Source: JACVRW01 sp963803085 (GTDB taxonomy: Bacteria; Actinomycetota; Thermoleophilia; Solirubrobacterales; Thermoleophilaceae). Taken from it: a stretch of DNA of 64,000 bases. The translations under genes and the position numbers were made by a program. Location of the stretch: contig CAWDLE010000010.1 of assembly GCA_963803085.1 (NCBI GenBank), positions 124,001 to 188,000 on the forward strand, given 5' to 3'. Positions 41,743 to 50,846 of this stretch are shown in pieces. The first letter of the stretch is position 1; every line of letters starts with the position of its first letter. The notes below the pieces were generated by a model. That model made no database searches. It saw only the letters and a list, made by a program, of their open reading frames with translations, and was not told where the DNA came from.

Positions 41743-43323
41743 ATGACGCGGCGCCGCAAGTTCTGGGGCTGGGGCTTCGAGGACCAGCAGCCGGCACACG
41801 AGGAGGTGGAGGCCGCGGCCGCGAGCGCGCGCGAGCACCTCGGCTTCGGTCCGGCCGAGGTGGAGCGGCCGGTCCGGCTCGAGGACATCGAGCTTCCGGC
41901 TCCGCGGCTCGAGCCGCCCGCGTCCCTTGCGGCGATCTGCCGGAGCGATCCATACGAGCGCGCCGCTCACGCGTACGGGAAGTCGTACCGCGACGTGGTG
42001 AGAGCGTTCCACGGGCAGTTCGAGAACCCGCCCCATGCGGTGGCGCACCCCTCGGACGAGACGGAGCTCGAGCGCGTGCTCGCGTGGTGCGAGGAGGCGG
42101 GCGCGGCGGCGATCCCCTTTGGCGGCGGCACGAGCGTGGTGGGCGGGGTGGAGCCGCCGGCCGGCCAGCCGGCCGTGAGCATCGACCTCAAGGCGATGGA
42201 TCGCGTCCTCGAGGTGGATGCCAGCTCGCGCGCGGCGCTGATTCAGGCCGGGGCCACCGGACCGCAGTTGGAGGAGCAGCTGCGCGGGCACGGCCTGACG
42301 CTGAGGCACTTCCCGCAGTCATTCGAGTACTCCACGCTGGGCGGCTGGATCGCCACGCGCGCCGGCGGCCACTACGCGACCCTGCACACGCACATCGACG
42401 ACTTCGTCGAGTCGATCCGCGCACTCACGCCGCGCGGCTGGTGGGAGAGCCGGCGCCTGCCGGGGTCGGGCGCCGGACCTAGCCCCGACCGCATGCTGAT
42501 CGGCTCCGAGGGCATCCTCGGCGTGATCACCGAGGCATGGATGCGGGTGCAGGACACGCCGCAGTTTCGGGAATCGGCAGCGGTGTTGTTCGACTCGTTC
42601 GAAGCCGGTGCGCAGGCGGTGCGCGCGCTGTCGCAGTCGGGGCTTCACCCGGCGAACTGCAGGCTCCTCGACCCAGGCGAGGCGGCGCTCACCGGCGCGG
42701 CGCCGGAGGGCGACGGCTCGAGCGCTCCGCCCGCCCTGCTCGTGCTTGGCTTCGAATCGGCGGACCACGAGCTCGGCCCCTGGATGGCGCGAGCGCTCGA
42801 GCTGTGCGCCGACCACGGCGGCCGGCCGCGTGAGCGACGCGGCGAGTCCGAGGGCACCTGGCGCGATGCCTTCCTCCAGGCTCCCTACCTGCGCGACACG
42901 CTGGTCGCCGCGGGCATCCTGGCCGAGACCTTCGAGACGGCGATCACTTGGGACCGTTTCGAGTCCCTGGTGGACGGGGTGCGAGAGGGCGTGCGTGAGG
43001 CGCTCGGCGGCCAGGGCGTCGTGACATGCCGGCTTACGCACGTCTATCCGGACGGCGCCGCGCCCTACTTCACGGTGCTCGCTCCTGCCCGGCGCGGCGA
43101 CGAGCTCGCCCAGTGGGCCGAGCTGAAGCAGGCCACCTCGGAGGCGATCGTCGCGGCGGGCGGCACGATCACGCATCACCACGCGGTCGGGCGCGATCAC
43201 CGGCCCTGGTACGACCGCCAGCGGCCGGAGCCGTTCGCCACGGCTCTGCGCGCCGCGAAGTCGGCCGTGGACCCCGCCGGGATCCTCAATCCCGGCGTGC
43301 TGATCGACCCCTGGAAGGATTGA
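41743..43323 (+). CDS. FAD-linked oxidase, alkyl-DHAP synthase-like
   Basis: This 526-residue flavoprotein of the PCMH/VAO type contains AAIPFGGGTSVVGGVEPP for FAD binding, FEYSTLGGWIATRAGGHYAT and the C-terminal ITHHHAVGRDHRPWYDRQRP. The last is the HHHxxGxDH block of alkyldihydroxyacetonephosphate synthases. These enzymes make ether-lipid precursors, but bacterial relatives also oxidise hydroxy acids, so the substrate is uncertain. It lies in a run with an upstream metallophosphoesterase gene and a downstream MBL hydrolase gene (4 bp), probably one operon. Confidence 0.87.
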   Translation: MTRRRKFWGWGFEDQQPAHEEVEAAAASAREHLGFGPAEVERPVRLEDIELPAPRLEPPASLAAICRSDPYERAAHAYGKSYRDVVRAFHGQFENPPHAVAHPSDETELERVLAWCEEAGAAAIPFGGGTSVVGGVEPPAGQPAVSIDLKAMDRVLEVDASSRAALIQAGATGPQLEEQLRGHGLTLRHFPQSFEYSTLGGWIATRAGGHYATLHTHIDDFVESIRALTPRGWWESRRLPGSGAGPSPDRMLIGSEGILGVITEAWMRVQDTPQFRESAAVLFDSFEAGAQAVRALSQSGLHPANCRLLDPGEAALTGAAPEGDGSSAPPALLVLGFESADHELGPWMARALELCADHGGRPRERRGESEGTWRDAFLQAPYLRDTLVAAGILAETFETAITWDRFESLVDGVREGVREALGGQGVVTCRLTHVYPDGAAPYFTVLAPARRGDELAQWAELKQATSEAIVAAGGTITHHHAVGRDHRPWYDRQRPEPFATALRAAKSAVDPAGILNPGVLIDPWKD

Positions 43324-43327
43324 CGGC

Positions 43328-44326
43328 GTGGCAAGGCGACGCGAACTGGCCCGCGCCGACCGGGTGCTGCCGGGGCTCTGGCGGCTGCGCCTGCCGCTGC
43401 CGTGGCCCGGAGTCCCGCACGGCAACGCGTACGCCGTGGCCGCCGGCGACGGCGTCGTGCTCGTGGACACGGGCCTCCACGAGCCAGGTTCGATGCGCCA
43501 GCTCGAGCTCGCTCTCGATCAGGCTGGTCTGCGCGTGGAGCACGTGCGCCTCGTGGTCTGCACCCACGCGCACTCGGACCACTACGGGCAGGCGGCGCCG
43601 ATCATGGAGCGCACCGGCGCCGAGCTCTGGATGCACCCGAACCACGAGCACATGACGAAGGCGGCCGAGGATCCCGAGCGCGCGTTCGAGCGGCGCTTCG
43701 AGATCGCCCGCCAGTCCGGTGTGCCGGCGGAGGCACTCAGCGCTTACAAGGAGGCGCGTGGCGCGCACAAGTTCGGCATCGCCGAGATCGTGATGCCGGA
43801 CCGCGACCTCGTCCCGGGCGTTGAGGTCGAGACCGACCTCGGAAACTGGCACGTGTACGAGACGCCGGGCCACGCGCCGTCGCACGTGGTGCTCCACCAG
43901 CCCGAGCGCGAGCTGCTGCTCTCGGGCGATCACCTGCTCGGGCGTGTCTCGCTCTACTACGACTTCGGATACTCGCCGGACCCGGCGGGCGAGTTCCTGT
44001 CGAGCCTCGATGTGGTGGACGAGCTCGACGTTCAGCTCGTGCTCGCCGGCCACGGGCGTCCGGTGCGCGATGCACGAGCCCTCACCGAGGCGAACCGCCG
44101 CGCGATCGCGGAGCGCTTCGAGCGCATCCGCAGCTCACTGGCGGACGGTCCGCGCACAGCCTTCGACATCGTCCCCGAGATGCTCGACGTGGAGCTCCCG
44201 GCGCCGATGATGATCGGCTGGGGCCTAGCCGAGGCGCTCTGTTACCTGCGGCACATGGAGCTCGCCGGTGAGGTGGAGCGGGTGGACGACGAGGACCCCG
44301 AGCAGTGGCGGCTGGCCGGCGGCTGA
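43328..44326 (+). CDS. MBL-fold metallo-hydrolase
   Basis: This 332-residue enzyme has the metallo-beta-lactamase signature CTHAHSDHYGQ (HxHxDH). Later ligands are in YETPGHAPSHVVLH and LSGDHLLGR, and LVLAGHGRPV carries the last His. A winged-helix-like C-terminus follows (FDIVPEMLDVELPAPMMIGW), as in the LACTB2/hydroxyacylglutathione-hydrolase-like group. The start at GTG 43328 is 4 bp after the flavoprotein stop. Such enzymes hydrolyse thioesters or act on nucleic acid; no choice can be made here. Confidence 0.88.
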   Translation: MARRRELARADRVLPGLWRLRLPLPWPGVPHGNAYAVAAGDGVVLVDTGLHEPGSMRQLELALDQAGLRVEHVRLVVCTHAHSDHYGQAAPIMERTGAELWMHPNHEHMTKAAEDPERAFERRFEIARQSGVPAEALSAYKEARGAHKFGIAEIVMPDRDLVPGVEVETDLGNWHVYETPGHAPSHVVLHQPERELLLSGDHLLGRVSLYYDFGYSPDPAGEFLSSLDVVDELDVQLVLAGHGRPVRDARALTEANRRAIAERFERIRSSLADGPRTAFDIVPEMLDVELPAPMMIGWGLAEALCYLRHMELAGEVERVDDEDPEQWRLAGG

Positions 44327-44346
44327 GCGCCGGCGCGACCCGCGCG

Positions 44347-45243
44347 CTAGACCGCGGCCTTCGCCCGCGTCCAGGGATGCGCTGCGCGCAGCGCGGCCAG
44401 GATTGCCCGCGTTGCCGGTGAGCGGTTCAGGGTGTAGAAATGCACTCCGGGCGCGCCTCGCGCCAGGAGATCGGAGCACTGGAGGGTCGCGTAAGCGACC
44501 CCGAGCTCTGCAACCGCTTCCGGGTCGTCGGCGCGCCCGGTGAGCTGCCGTTCGAGGTCCTCGGGGATCGTGGCCCCGCACATATCGGTGAAGCGGTGGA
44601 TCTGGCCGTAGTTCGTGATCGGCATGATCCCCGGCACGATGGGCACGTCGATGCCCGCGGCCCTCGCCTCGTCGACGTAATCGAAGTAGACCTCGTTGTC
44701 GAAGAAGAGCTGGGTGATCAGGAAGCCCGCGCCGGCCTCGACCTTCTCCCGTGCGTAGCGAAGGTCGCTCGCGCGGTCCGGGGCGTCGAGGTGGATCTCG
44801 GGGAAGCACGCGGCGCCGACGCAGAAGTCGAAGCGCTCGCGAATCAGGCGGATCAGCTCCACCGAGTAGGACAGCCCGCCCGGGTGCGGCTGCCAGGCGG
44901 TCTCGCCGCGCGGCGGGTCGCCACGCAGGGCGAGCACGTTCTGGATCCCCGCGGCTTCGATCTCCGCGAGCAGCTCCACGAGCCGCTCGCGCGGCTCGCC
45001 CACGCATGACAGGTGCGCCATCGCCTCGATCCCGAAGTCGCGCTTGATCGTCTTCGTGATCTCGACGGTGCGGTTGCGCGTGGTCCCGCCGGCCCCGTAG
45101 GTAACGGACACGTAGTCGGGCTCGTCGTCCTTCAGGACCTCGAGCGTGTTCCTGAGCGTCTGCTGCCCCTCGTCTGTCTTCGGCGGGAAGAACTCGAACG
45201 AGAACACAGGCCGCTGCCGCTCCAGCAGGTCCGCAATCCGCAT
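44347..45243 (-). CDS. metF: Methylenetetrahydrofolate reductase
   Basis: This 298-residue FAD enzyme reduces 5,10-methylene-THF to 5-methyl-THF for methionine synthesis. Conserved blocks are PVFSFEFFPPKTDEGQ, YVSVTYGAGGTTRNRT, AHLSCVGEPRERL, LALRGDPPRGE and ITQLFFDNEVYFDYVDEARA. The 134-nt leader is unusual. A 72-nt structured element shared with the PfkB-kinase gene lies 63 nt upstream, and a 26-nt near-perfect dyad sits right before the start and would bury the AAGG ribosome-binding site. Regulation at the RNA or operator level is therefore likely. Confidence 0.95.
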   Translation of the reverse strand: MRIADLLERQRPVFSFEFFPPKTDEGQQTLRNTLEVLKDDEPDYVSVTYGAGGTTRNRTVEITKTIKRDFGIEAMAHLSCVGEPRERLVELLAEIEAAGIQNVLALRGDPPRGETAWQPHPGGLSYSVELIRLIRERFDFCVGAACFPEIHLDAPDRASDLRYAREKVEAGAGFLITQLFFDNEVYFDYVDEARAAGIDVPIVPGIMPITNYGQIHRFTDMCGATIPEDLERQLTGRADDPEAVAELGVAYATLQCSDLLARGAPGVHFYTLNRSPATRAILAALRAAHPWTRAKAAV

Positions 45244-45249
45244 AGGCCG

Positions 45250-45275
45250 AACCTTAACACGATCGTGTCAAGGTT
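45250..45275 (-). promoter_or_regulatory. Dyad / SD-sequestering hairpin before metF
   Basis: In the metF sense direction the arms AACCTTGACAC and GTGTTAAGGTT enclose GATC. Ten pairs are Watson-Crick and one is G-U, so the sense RNA is fully paired while the DNA dyad has one mismatch pair. AAGG in the 3' arm is the only Shine-Dalgarno. It could also be read as a protein operator. Confidence 0.65.
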
Positions 45276-45306
45276 GTGCCGCAGGGTTGGCTGGTTCCCC
45301 GAACTG

Positions 45307-45378
45307 CAGCACTGAGGAGAACGACCGTCCTACCTGGGGTACCCATACGGTACGTAGAACAGTACGGTCGAAGGAAAT
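45307..45378 (-). ncRNA. Candidate cis-regulatory RNA element, metF copy
   Basis: This 72-nt element is 86% identical without gaps to 54488-54559, the leader of a PfkB-kinase gene. It has an outer stem near CGACCGT/ACGGTCG, an inner 5-bp stem with loop GTATG in the sense strand, and a conserved CTCCTCAGTGCTG 3' flank. The inner stem shows a compensatory G-C to C-G change. It ends 63 nt before the metF ATG and starts at the stop codon of the upstream gene. Confidence 0.6.
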
Positions 45379-45662
45379 CACCCCTCCGGCGGAATGATCT
45401 CCAACCCCGTCGCCACCGTCTCGCGCCCACCAACCCGGTACTGCACGTCCACCGAGTCGTTTTTGCCGTAGTAGCCCCAGAGGCCGAAGAAGATCGCCGT
45501 CCATTTGCCCTTGCTGAGGCGCTCCTTCTCGAGCGGCCTGTCGAACAGCAGCTCGCGTCCCACCAGCTCGTAGTCACGTCCCTGTTCCTGCGGGACGCCG
45601 TTCACGAACACGCGGATCGGCGGCTCGGCGCCCGCTGGCAAGGGGACACGCCAGCGGCTCAC
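45378..45662 (-). CDS. Small uncharacterised protein (94 residues)
   Basis: The protein begins MSRWRVPLPAGAEPPIRVFV and appears all-beta, with segments FVNGVPQEQGRDYELVGREL and SVDVQYRVGG reminiscent of a jelly-roll or fibronectin-like strand pattern. It has no signal peptide or catalytic motif. Its GTG start overlaps the stop of the previous gene (GTGA), so it is coupled to the 114-residue protein. Its stop lies at the edge of the structured metF-leader element. It is transcribed in line with moaA and metF. Function unknown. Confidence 0.7.
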   Translation of the reverse strand: MSRWRVPLPAGAEPPIRVFVNGVPQEQGRDYELVGRELLFDRPLEKERLSKGKWTAIFFGLWGYYGKNDSVDVQYRVGGRETVATGLEIIPPEG

Positions 45663-46003
45663 GAGACCGCCCTCCTCAATGCGTCGTAGGCACTCTCGCC
45701 GTCGCGCTGCTCGACCACCGTGCGCCGAAGGCGCCCCTTGAATGCCTCGCTCGAGCCGTCACCGCGGACGTCGACGCCGGCACGTAGCCGGCGGGGTCCG
45801 GAGAGCTCCAGGCGTGCGACGACGATCTGGACGGGCTCGAGCCTACGGATGATGGTGCCGCCCTCGGGTCCTTCATGCGCGCCGTTTTCGAGTTCGCGGC
45901 CCTCGCGCTCGAGGTCGGACAATGCCTCGGAGAGGTCCCGGTAGTGGCTTTTCCGGACCCTCGCGCCCGCCCGGACGGTCAGCGTGTACGGCTCAGCCGC
46001 CAA
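45659..46003 (-). CDS. Small uncharacterised protein (114 residues)
   Basis: The protein starts at TTG 46003, overlapping the moaA stop by 11 nt, and opens MAAEPYTLTVRAGARVRKSH. It is rich in charged residues with alternating strands (VQIVVARLELSGPRRLRAGV, GSSEAFKGRLRRTVVEQ) and no cysteine or membrane helix. No family is recognised. Its overlap with moaA upstream and the 94-residue gene downstream makes a tight three-gene unit, but a link to molybdenum cofactor synthesis is only positional. Confidence 0.68.
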   Translation of the reverse strand: MAAEPYTLTVRAGARVRKSHYRDLSEALSDLEREGRELENGAHEGPEGGTIIRRLEPVQIVVARLELSGPRRLRAGVDVRGDGSSEAFKGRLRRTVVEQRDGESAYDALRRAVS

Positions 46004-46988
46004 TGGCCGACATCGTGCGCGGCGGCTGGCGGAAGCCCGGCTCGCCGACGTGGTGCTTCAGCTCCTTGCGCCAGACCGCCTCGCGGACGACACGCTCCAG
46101 CTCCGCGTCGCTCGCGCCGTTTCGCAGCGGCAAGCGCAGATCGGTCTCGTGGATCGAGAACAGGCACGTGCGCAGCTTGCCGTCGGCCGTCAGCCGGATG
46201 CGGTTGCAGTCGGCGCAGAAGGGTTCGGAGACAGGGTTGATGAAGCCGATCTCGCCGCGGCCGTCGGCGAAGCGGAACACGCGGGCGGTCGAGTGGGGCT
46301 CGCGCGGCAGCTCCTCGAGCGGATGGACGCGGTGGATGATCGCGCGGATCTCCTCGCCGGGCAGCACCTGGTCGCTCGACCACGCATGGTCGCCGTCGAG
46401 TGGCATGAACTCGATGAAGCGCACCTGGTAGCTCGTCGAGCGCGCGAACTCCGCGAACGGCAGCGCCTCCTCCTCGGTGAAGTCGCGCAGTGCCACCGCG
46501 TTCACCTTGATCGGCCGCACCTCGGGGTGGGCACCGATGGCATCGAGGCCGCGCAGCACCTGCGGCAGCGAGTCGCGCCGCGTGAGCTGGAAGAAGCGGT
46601 CGCGCTGAAGCGAGTCGATCGACACGTTCACGCGCGTGATCCCCGCCTCCACGAGTGCGGCCGCGTCTCGCTCGAGCAGATAGCCGTTGGTGGTGAGGGA
46701 GAGATCCTCGATGCCATCCACGCGCGAGAGCATCGACACGAGCCGCGGGAACTCACGCCGCACAAGGGGCTCGCCGCCGGTGAGGCGCAGGTCCGTGACC
46801 CCCATCCCCGCGAGCACACGAACCACTCGCTCGATCTCCTCGAAGCGCAGGATCTCGTCGCGGTCGAGCCATGGCAGGCCGTCCGCCGGCATGCAGTACT
46901 GGCAGCGGAAATTGCAGCGGTCGGTTACCGAGACCCTCAGGTCCGATATCAGCCGGCCATGGCCGTCCACAAGGGGTTCGAAGCTCAC
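45993..46988 (-). CDS. moaA: GTP 3',8-cyclase MoaA
   Basis: This 331-residue radical SAM enzyme catalyses the first step of molybdenum cofactor synthesis. The N-terminal cluster motif CNFRCQYC uses Cys25, 29 and 32. The second cluster comes from FCADCNRIRLTADGKLRTC. The C-terminal Gly-Gly (SAIGG) needed for activity is intact. GTG 46988 gives the standard length, and the open frame continues upstream without family similarity. It is divergent from the HD-domain gene across 20 bp. Confidence 0.94.
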   Translation of the reverse strand: MSFEPLVDGHGRLISDLRVSVTDRCNFRCQYCMPADGLPWLDRDEILRFEEIERVVRVLAGMGVTDLRLTGGEPLVRREFPRLVSMLSRVDGIEDLSLTTNGYLLERDAAALVEAGITRVNVSIDSLQRDRFFQLTRRDSLPQVLRGLDAIGAHPEVRPIKVNAVALRDFTEEEALPFAEFARSTSYQVRFIEFMPLDGDHAWSSDQVLPGEEIRAIIHRVHPLEELPREPHSTARVFRFADGRGEIGFINPVSEPFCADCNRIRLTADGKLRTCLFSIHETDLRLPLRNGASDAELERVVREAVWRKELKHHVGEPGFRQPPRTMSAIGG

Positions 46989-47008
46989 CTTATGGAAGGG
47001 TATCTGCA

Positions 47009-47794
47009 GTGGACCTGCCGCTGACCGAAATTCGCGCGCCCACGCGCGGCAACCGCAAGCTCGAGGCGCTGTTCGAAGCCGCCAACGCCGACCGGCGCCT
47101 TCACGCGTGGTGGTACATGCAGCAGGTGAACGCCGACCGGCGCGACATGTCCGACCACTCATGGGTGCACATCCAGATCGTCGTGAACATCGCGCTGCGG
47201 CTGTTTCGCCTGCTGAACCGCGGCGGCGTGGAGCCGGCCATGGTGACCACTCACGGCATGAACGTCCGCGACGCCGAGGTCGTGATCGCCGCGGCGTGCC
47301 TGTTCCACGACACCGGCATGTCGATCCACCGGACCGACCACGAGCAGTACAGCCTCTTCCTGGCGTCCGACCGCATGCCGCTGCTGCTTGAGGGCAGTTA
47401 CAAAGAGCCCGAACTGACGGTGGTCATCTCGGAGGCGCTGCACGCGGTGATCGGCCACCGTCGTGCGGGAGACCCGATGACGATCGAGGCCGGCATCGTG
47501 CGCGTGGCCGACGCCCTCGACATGGCCAGCGGCCGCTCACGGATCCCGTTCGAGACCCGCCGCCCCAACATCCACTCGGTCTCGGCCGCGGCCATCGACG
47601 ACGTGACGATCGAGCAAGGCGACGAGAAGGCGGTCCAGGTGAAGATCGCGATGAACAACTCCTCGGGCCTCTTCCAGATCGACGAGCTGCTGGCGACCAA
47701 GCTGCGCGGCTCCGGCATCGAGGAGAACGTGGAGGTCGTGGCCGAGATCGAGGCCGAGCACGAGAAGCGGCTCGTGCCGGTGTTCCGGATCTAG
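47009..47794 (+). CDS. HD-domain phosphohydrolase-like protein
   Basis: This 261-residue protein has the HD motif in ACLFHDTGMSIH and further metal-ligand candidates in DHSWVHIQIVVNIALRLF (His) and SEALHAVIGHRR. ADALDMASGRSRIP and a C-terminal domain with LATKLRGSGIEENVEVVAEI follow. It is unlike RelA, dGTPase or GGDEF-linked HD proteins, so the substrate is unknown. The start at GTG 47009 follows GAAGGG and lies 20 bp from the divergent moaA start. It converges on the citrate synthase gene. Confidence 0.85.
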   Translation: MDLPLTEIRAPTRGNRKLEALFEAANADRRLHAWWYMQQVNADRRDMSDHSWVHIQIVVNIALRLFRLLNRGGVEPAMVTTHGMNVRDAEVVIAAACLFHDTGMSIHRTDHEQYSLFLASDRMPLLLEGSYKEPELTVVISEALHAVIGHRRAGDPMTIEAGIVRVADALDMASGRSRIPFETRRPNIHSVSAAAIDDVTIEQGDEKAVQVKIAMNNSSGLFQIDELLATKLRGSGIEENVEVVAEIEAEHEKRLVPVFRI

Positions 47795-47809
47795 CTGCGG
47801 ACCGCCGAC

Positions 47810-49198
<1,389 letters not shown>

Positions 49199-49243
49199 AT
49201 GTCTCCCTCTTTTCCCAGATTGTGACGAAGGACTCCACGCGGG

Positions 49244-49552
49244 TCAGCGACCGCGGCCGAAGAGCCGCTTCAGGACCCCACCGCCGCTGCTGCCGCCGAC
49301 GGCCGGCCCCTGCTTCTCCGGGGGCGGCAGGTCGGCGCACTCGGCCGCAGTGATGTTGAGGGTCACGGCGCGCTCGGCGGTGCGGGCCACCTCGGGGGCA
49401 TCCACGAAGCGGCGCTCGCCGCCGGGCGTCTGGATCACGAGCCCGTCGAAGATGTGCTCCGGAACGTTGTCGAGCACCTCGACGACCTTGCCGACCTCCT
49501 GGCCGTCGGAGCTGATCACGGGCGTGCCGCGCTCGAGGGCGGTGTAGTGCAC
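49244..49552 (-). CDS. DUF2171/PRC-barrel-like protein
   Basis: This protein of about 102 residues has a small beta-barrel: TPVISSDGQEVGKVVEVLDN, IFDGLVIQTPGGERRFVDAP and a C-terminal Gly-rich tail ending RLFGRGR. The DGxxVGKV and FDGLVI pattern is that of PRC-barrel/DUF2171 proteins, often linked to stress or RNA handling. I chose GTG 49552 because upstream codons overlap the next small gene and lose similarity. It lies 45 bp from the divergently read citrate synthase leader, on the same strand. Confidence 0.72.
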   Translation of the reverse strand: MHYTALERGTPVISSDGQEVGKVVEVLDNVPEHIFDGLVIQTPGGERRFVDAPEVARTAERAVTLNITAAECADLPPPEKQGPAVGGSSGGGVLKRLFGRGR

Positions 49553-49565
49553 CGCGTGGCCGTCG

Positions 49566-49787
49566 TCACTCGCCGGCAGCGTGCTCGCCGCCCTTCGGCT
49601 CGTGCTCTTCGGTGGCAGAGAGGTAGATCGCCGAGCCGACCGCGCCGACCACCAGCACGATCGAGATCGCACCCACGAGTCGAGTGGCGCCGCGGGTGCT
49701 CGGGAAGTCCTCGCGCATCACGCCGAGGGCGGAGACGACCAGCGCCCACACGGCGAGAGCGCCTCCGGCGAAGTAGAAGCCTTCCAC
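49566..49787 (-). CDS. Small two-helix membrane protein (73 residues)
   Basis: GTG 49787 starts VEGFYFAGGALAVWALVVSA. A first helix (ALAVWALVVSALGV), a cytoplasmic loop REDFPSTRGATR and a second helix (LVGAISIVLVVGAVGSAIYL) follow, ending in a charged His/Glu tail. No family is certain; the shape recalls small cytochrome-associated proteins. It lies 11 bp after the 90-residue gene and 13 bp before the DUF2171 gene, forming a compact three-gene run. Confidence 0.65.
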   Translation of the reverse strand: MEGFYFAGGALAVWALVVSALGVMREDFPSTRGATRLVGAISIVLVVGAVGSAIYLSATEEHEPKGGEHAAGE

Positions 49788-49797
49788 TCCCCGAAAG

Positions 49798-50070
49798 CTA
49801 CCGAAGGGTGCGCCGCGGCGTCCGCGATTCGACCCGAACTCGCCGAGGCGGCTGCGGCTCCGGTGCGGCGTGCGGGCCACGGCGCGGCGGCTGCGGCGGG
49901 CGGCGGCGCGGATGCGGGTGGGGATCGCGGTCGGGTGACCCGCCACCGCCATCCTCCGGCTCGAGGACGGGCGGATCCTTGATCGCCCACCACACCAGCC
50001 AGAGCAGGGCGACGATCGGGACCTTCATTGCGATCGCCAGCCAGACGATCCCCCAAGCGCTGCCGCTCAT
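49798..50070 (-). CDS. Small membrane protein with Pro/Arg-rich tail (90 residues)
   Basis: ATG 50070 starts MSGSAWGIVWLAIAMKVPIV. One or two hydrophobic helices (WLAIAMKVPIVALLWLVWWA) precede a long tail of Asp, His, Pro and Arg (PDRDPHPHPRRRPPQPPRRG). The tail is low-complexity and probably disordered in the cytoplasm. No homologue is recognised. It is in line with the two-helix membrane protein gene, and the pair may work together at the membrane. Confidence 0.65.
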   Translation of the reverse strand: MSGSAWGIVWLAIAMKVPIVALLWLVWWAIKDPPVLEPEDGGGGSPDRDPHPHPRRRPPQPPRRGPHAAPEPQPPRRVRVESRTPRRTLR

Positions 50071-50225
50071 GCGAAGGATCGTACCCGGGATCGGGGCGAA
50101 CGCACAGGGCGGCCCCTCGTCCTTTCGGATGACACGAGTTCCGCCGCGAGGCTGACGACTCGGCCCCGCCGCGGGCTTACGGTGGCCGTAGAAGACGTGG
50201 GTGCTCCCCATATGCAACAGAGAGC

Positions 50226-50254
50226 TTGACCGGGGGACAAACCGCACCTAGCTT
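50226..50254 (+). promoter_or_regulatory. Predicted sigma70-type promoter of the copper operon
   Basis: TTGACC (50226-50231), a 17-nt spacer and TAGCTT (50249-50254) resemble a housekeeping promoter. AAAGGAAC lies just before ATG 50289. The 218-bp gap 50071-50288 holds nothing else I can identify. Confidence 0.5.
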
Positions 50255-50288
50255 GGGCCACGCCCTCCCTCCGGACAGAAAGGAACAA

Positions 50289-50846
50289 ATGTCACGACAT
50301 AAGTTCGCGCGGCCCGCCATCGGCGCCGTCGCCATCCTGGTCGCGGCCGCCGTGGCAGTACCGGCGCTGGCCGCTGCGCCCCGGAACGCGACGATGAGAG
50401 CGGTAGGCACCGTCAAGATGGTTCCGAACCGCAGCATCACCGACGGAATGCACTTCCAGCGCGACGTCCTCACCATCCAGACGGACGGGAAGATGACGCT
50501 GATCGACAAGACCAAGGCGCCGCACTCTTGGTCGGTTGTGAAGCGCGGTCAGGTGCCGGCGAACCTCAGGCAGATGGATGCCTGCTTCGGCAAGGGTCCG
50601 TGCGACGAGCTGGCCGTCGCGCACGGTGCCATCAACCCCGACACCGGCGAGGAGCAGGACCCGACCACGCCCCTCGTAAACGTGGGCAAGGACGGATTCA
50701 ACGCGCCGGGTGACTCTGTGCTGATCCCGCCGGGCGGCAAGACCAGCGTGAAGGTGTCGGCAGCCCCCGGCTCGACGCTCAACATGATCTGCGCGATCCA
50801 CCCGTGGATGCAGAACAAGGTCAAGGTCGTCAAGCGCGCCGGCTAG
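50289..50846 (+). CDS. Exported blue copper (plastocyanin-like) protein
   Basis: This 185-residue protein has a signal peptide (about 1-28, ending AVPALAAA). Its cupredoxin fold carries the type-1 copper site His in KAPHSWSVVK and Cys-x2-His-x2-Met in MICAIHPWMQ. It contains an extra disulfide-type Cys pair (ACFGKGPCDE). It probably carries electrons to or from the multicopper oxidase whose gene overlaps its 3' end. The start ATG 50289 follows AAAGGAAC. Confidence 0.87.
   Translation: MSRHKFARPAIGAVAILVAAAVAVPALAAAPRNATMRAVGTVKMVPNRSITDGMHFQRDVLTIQTDGKMTLIDKTKAPHSWSVVKRGQVPANLRQMDACFGKGPCDELAVAHGAINPDTGEEQDPTTPLVNVGKDGFNAPGDSVLIPPGGKTSVKVSAAPGSTLNMICAIHPWMQNKVKVVKRAG

Noticed and set aside
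45307..45378. Interpreting the metF leader element as a known SAM or SAH riboswitch
   Set aside because: I could not match the conserved segments to any described consensus I remember, so I left it as an unnamed candidate; an Rfam search would settle this.
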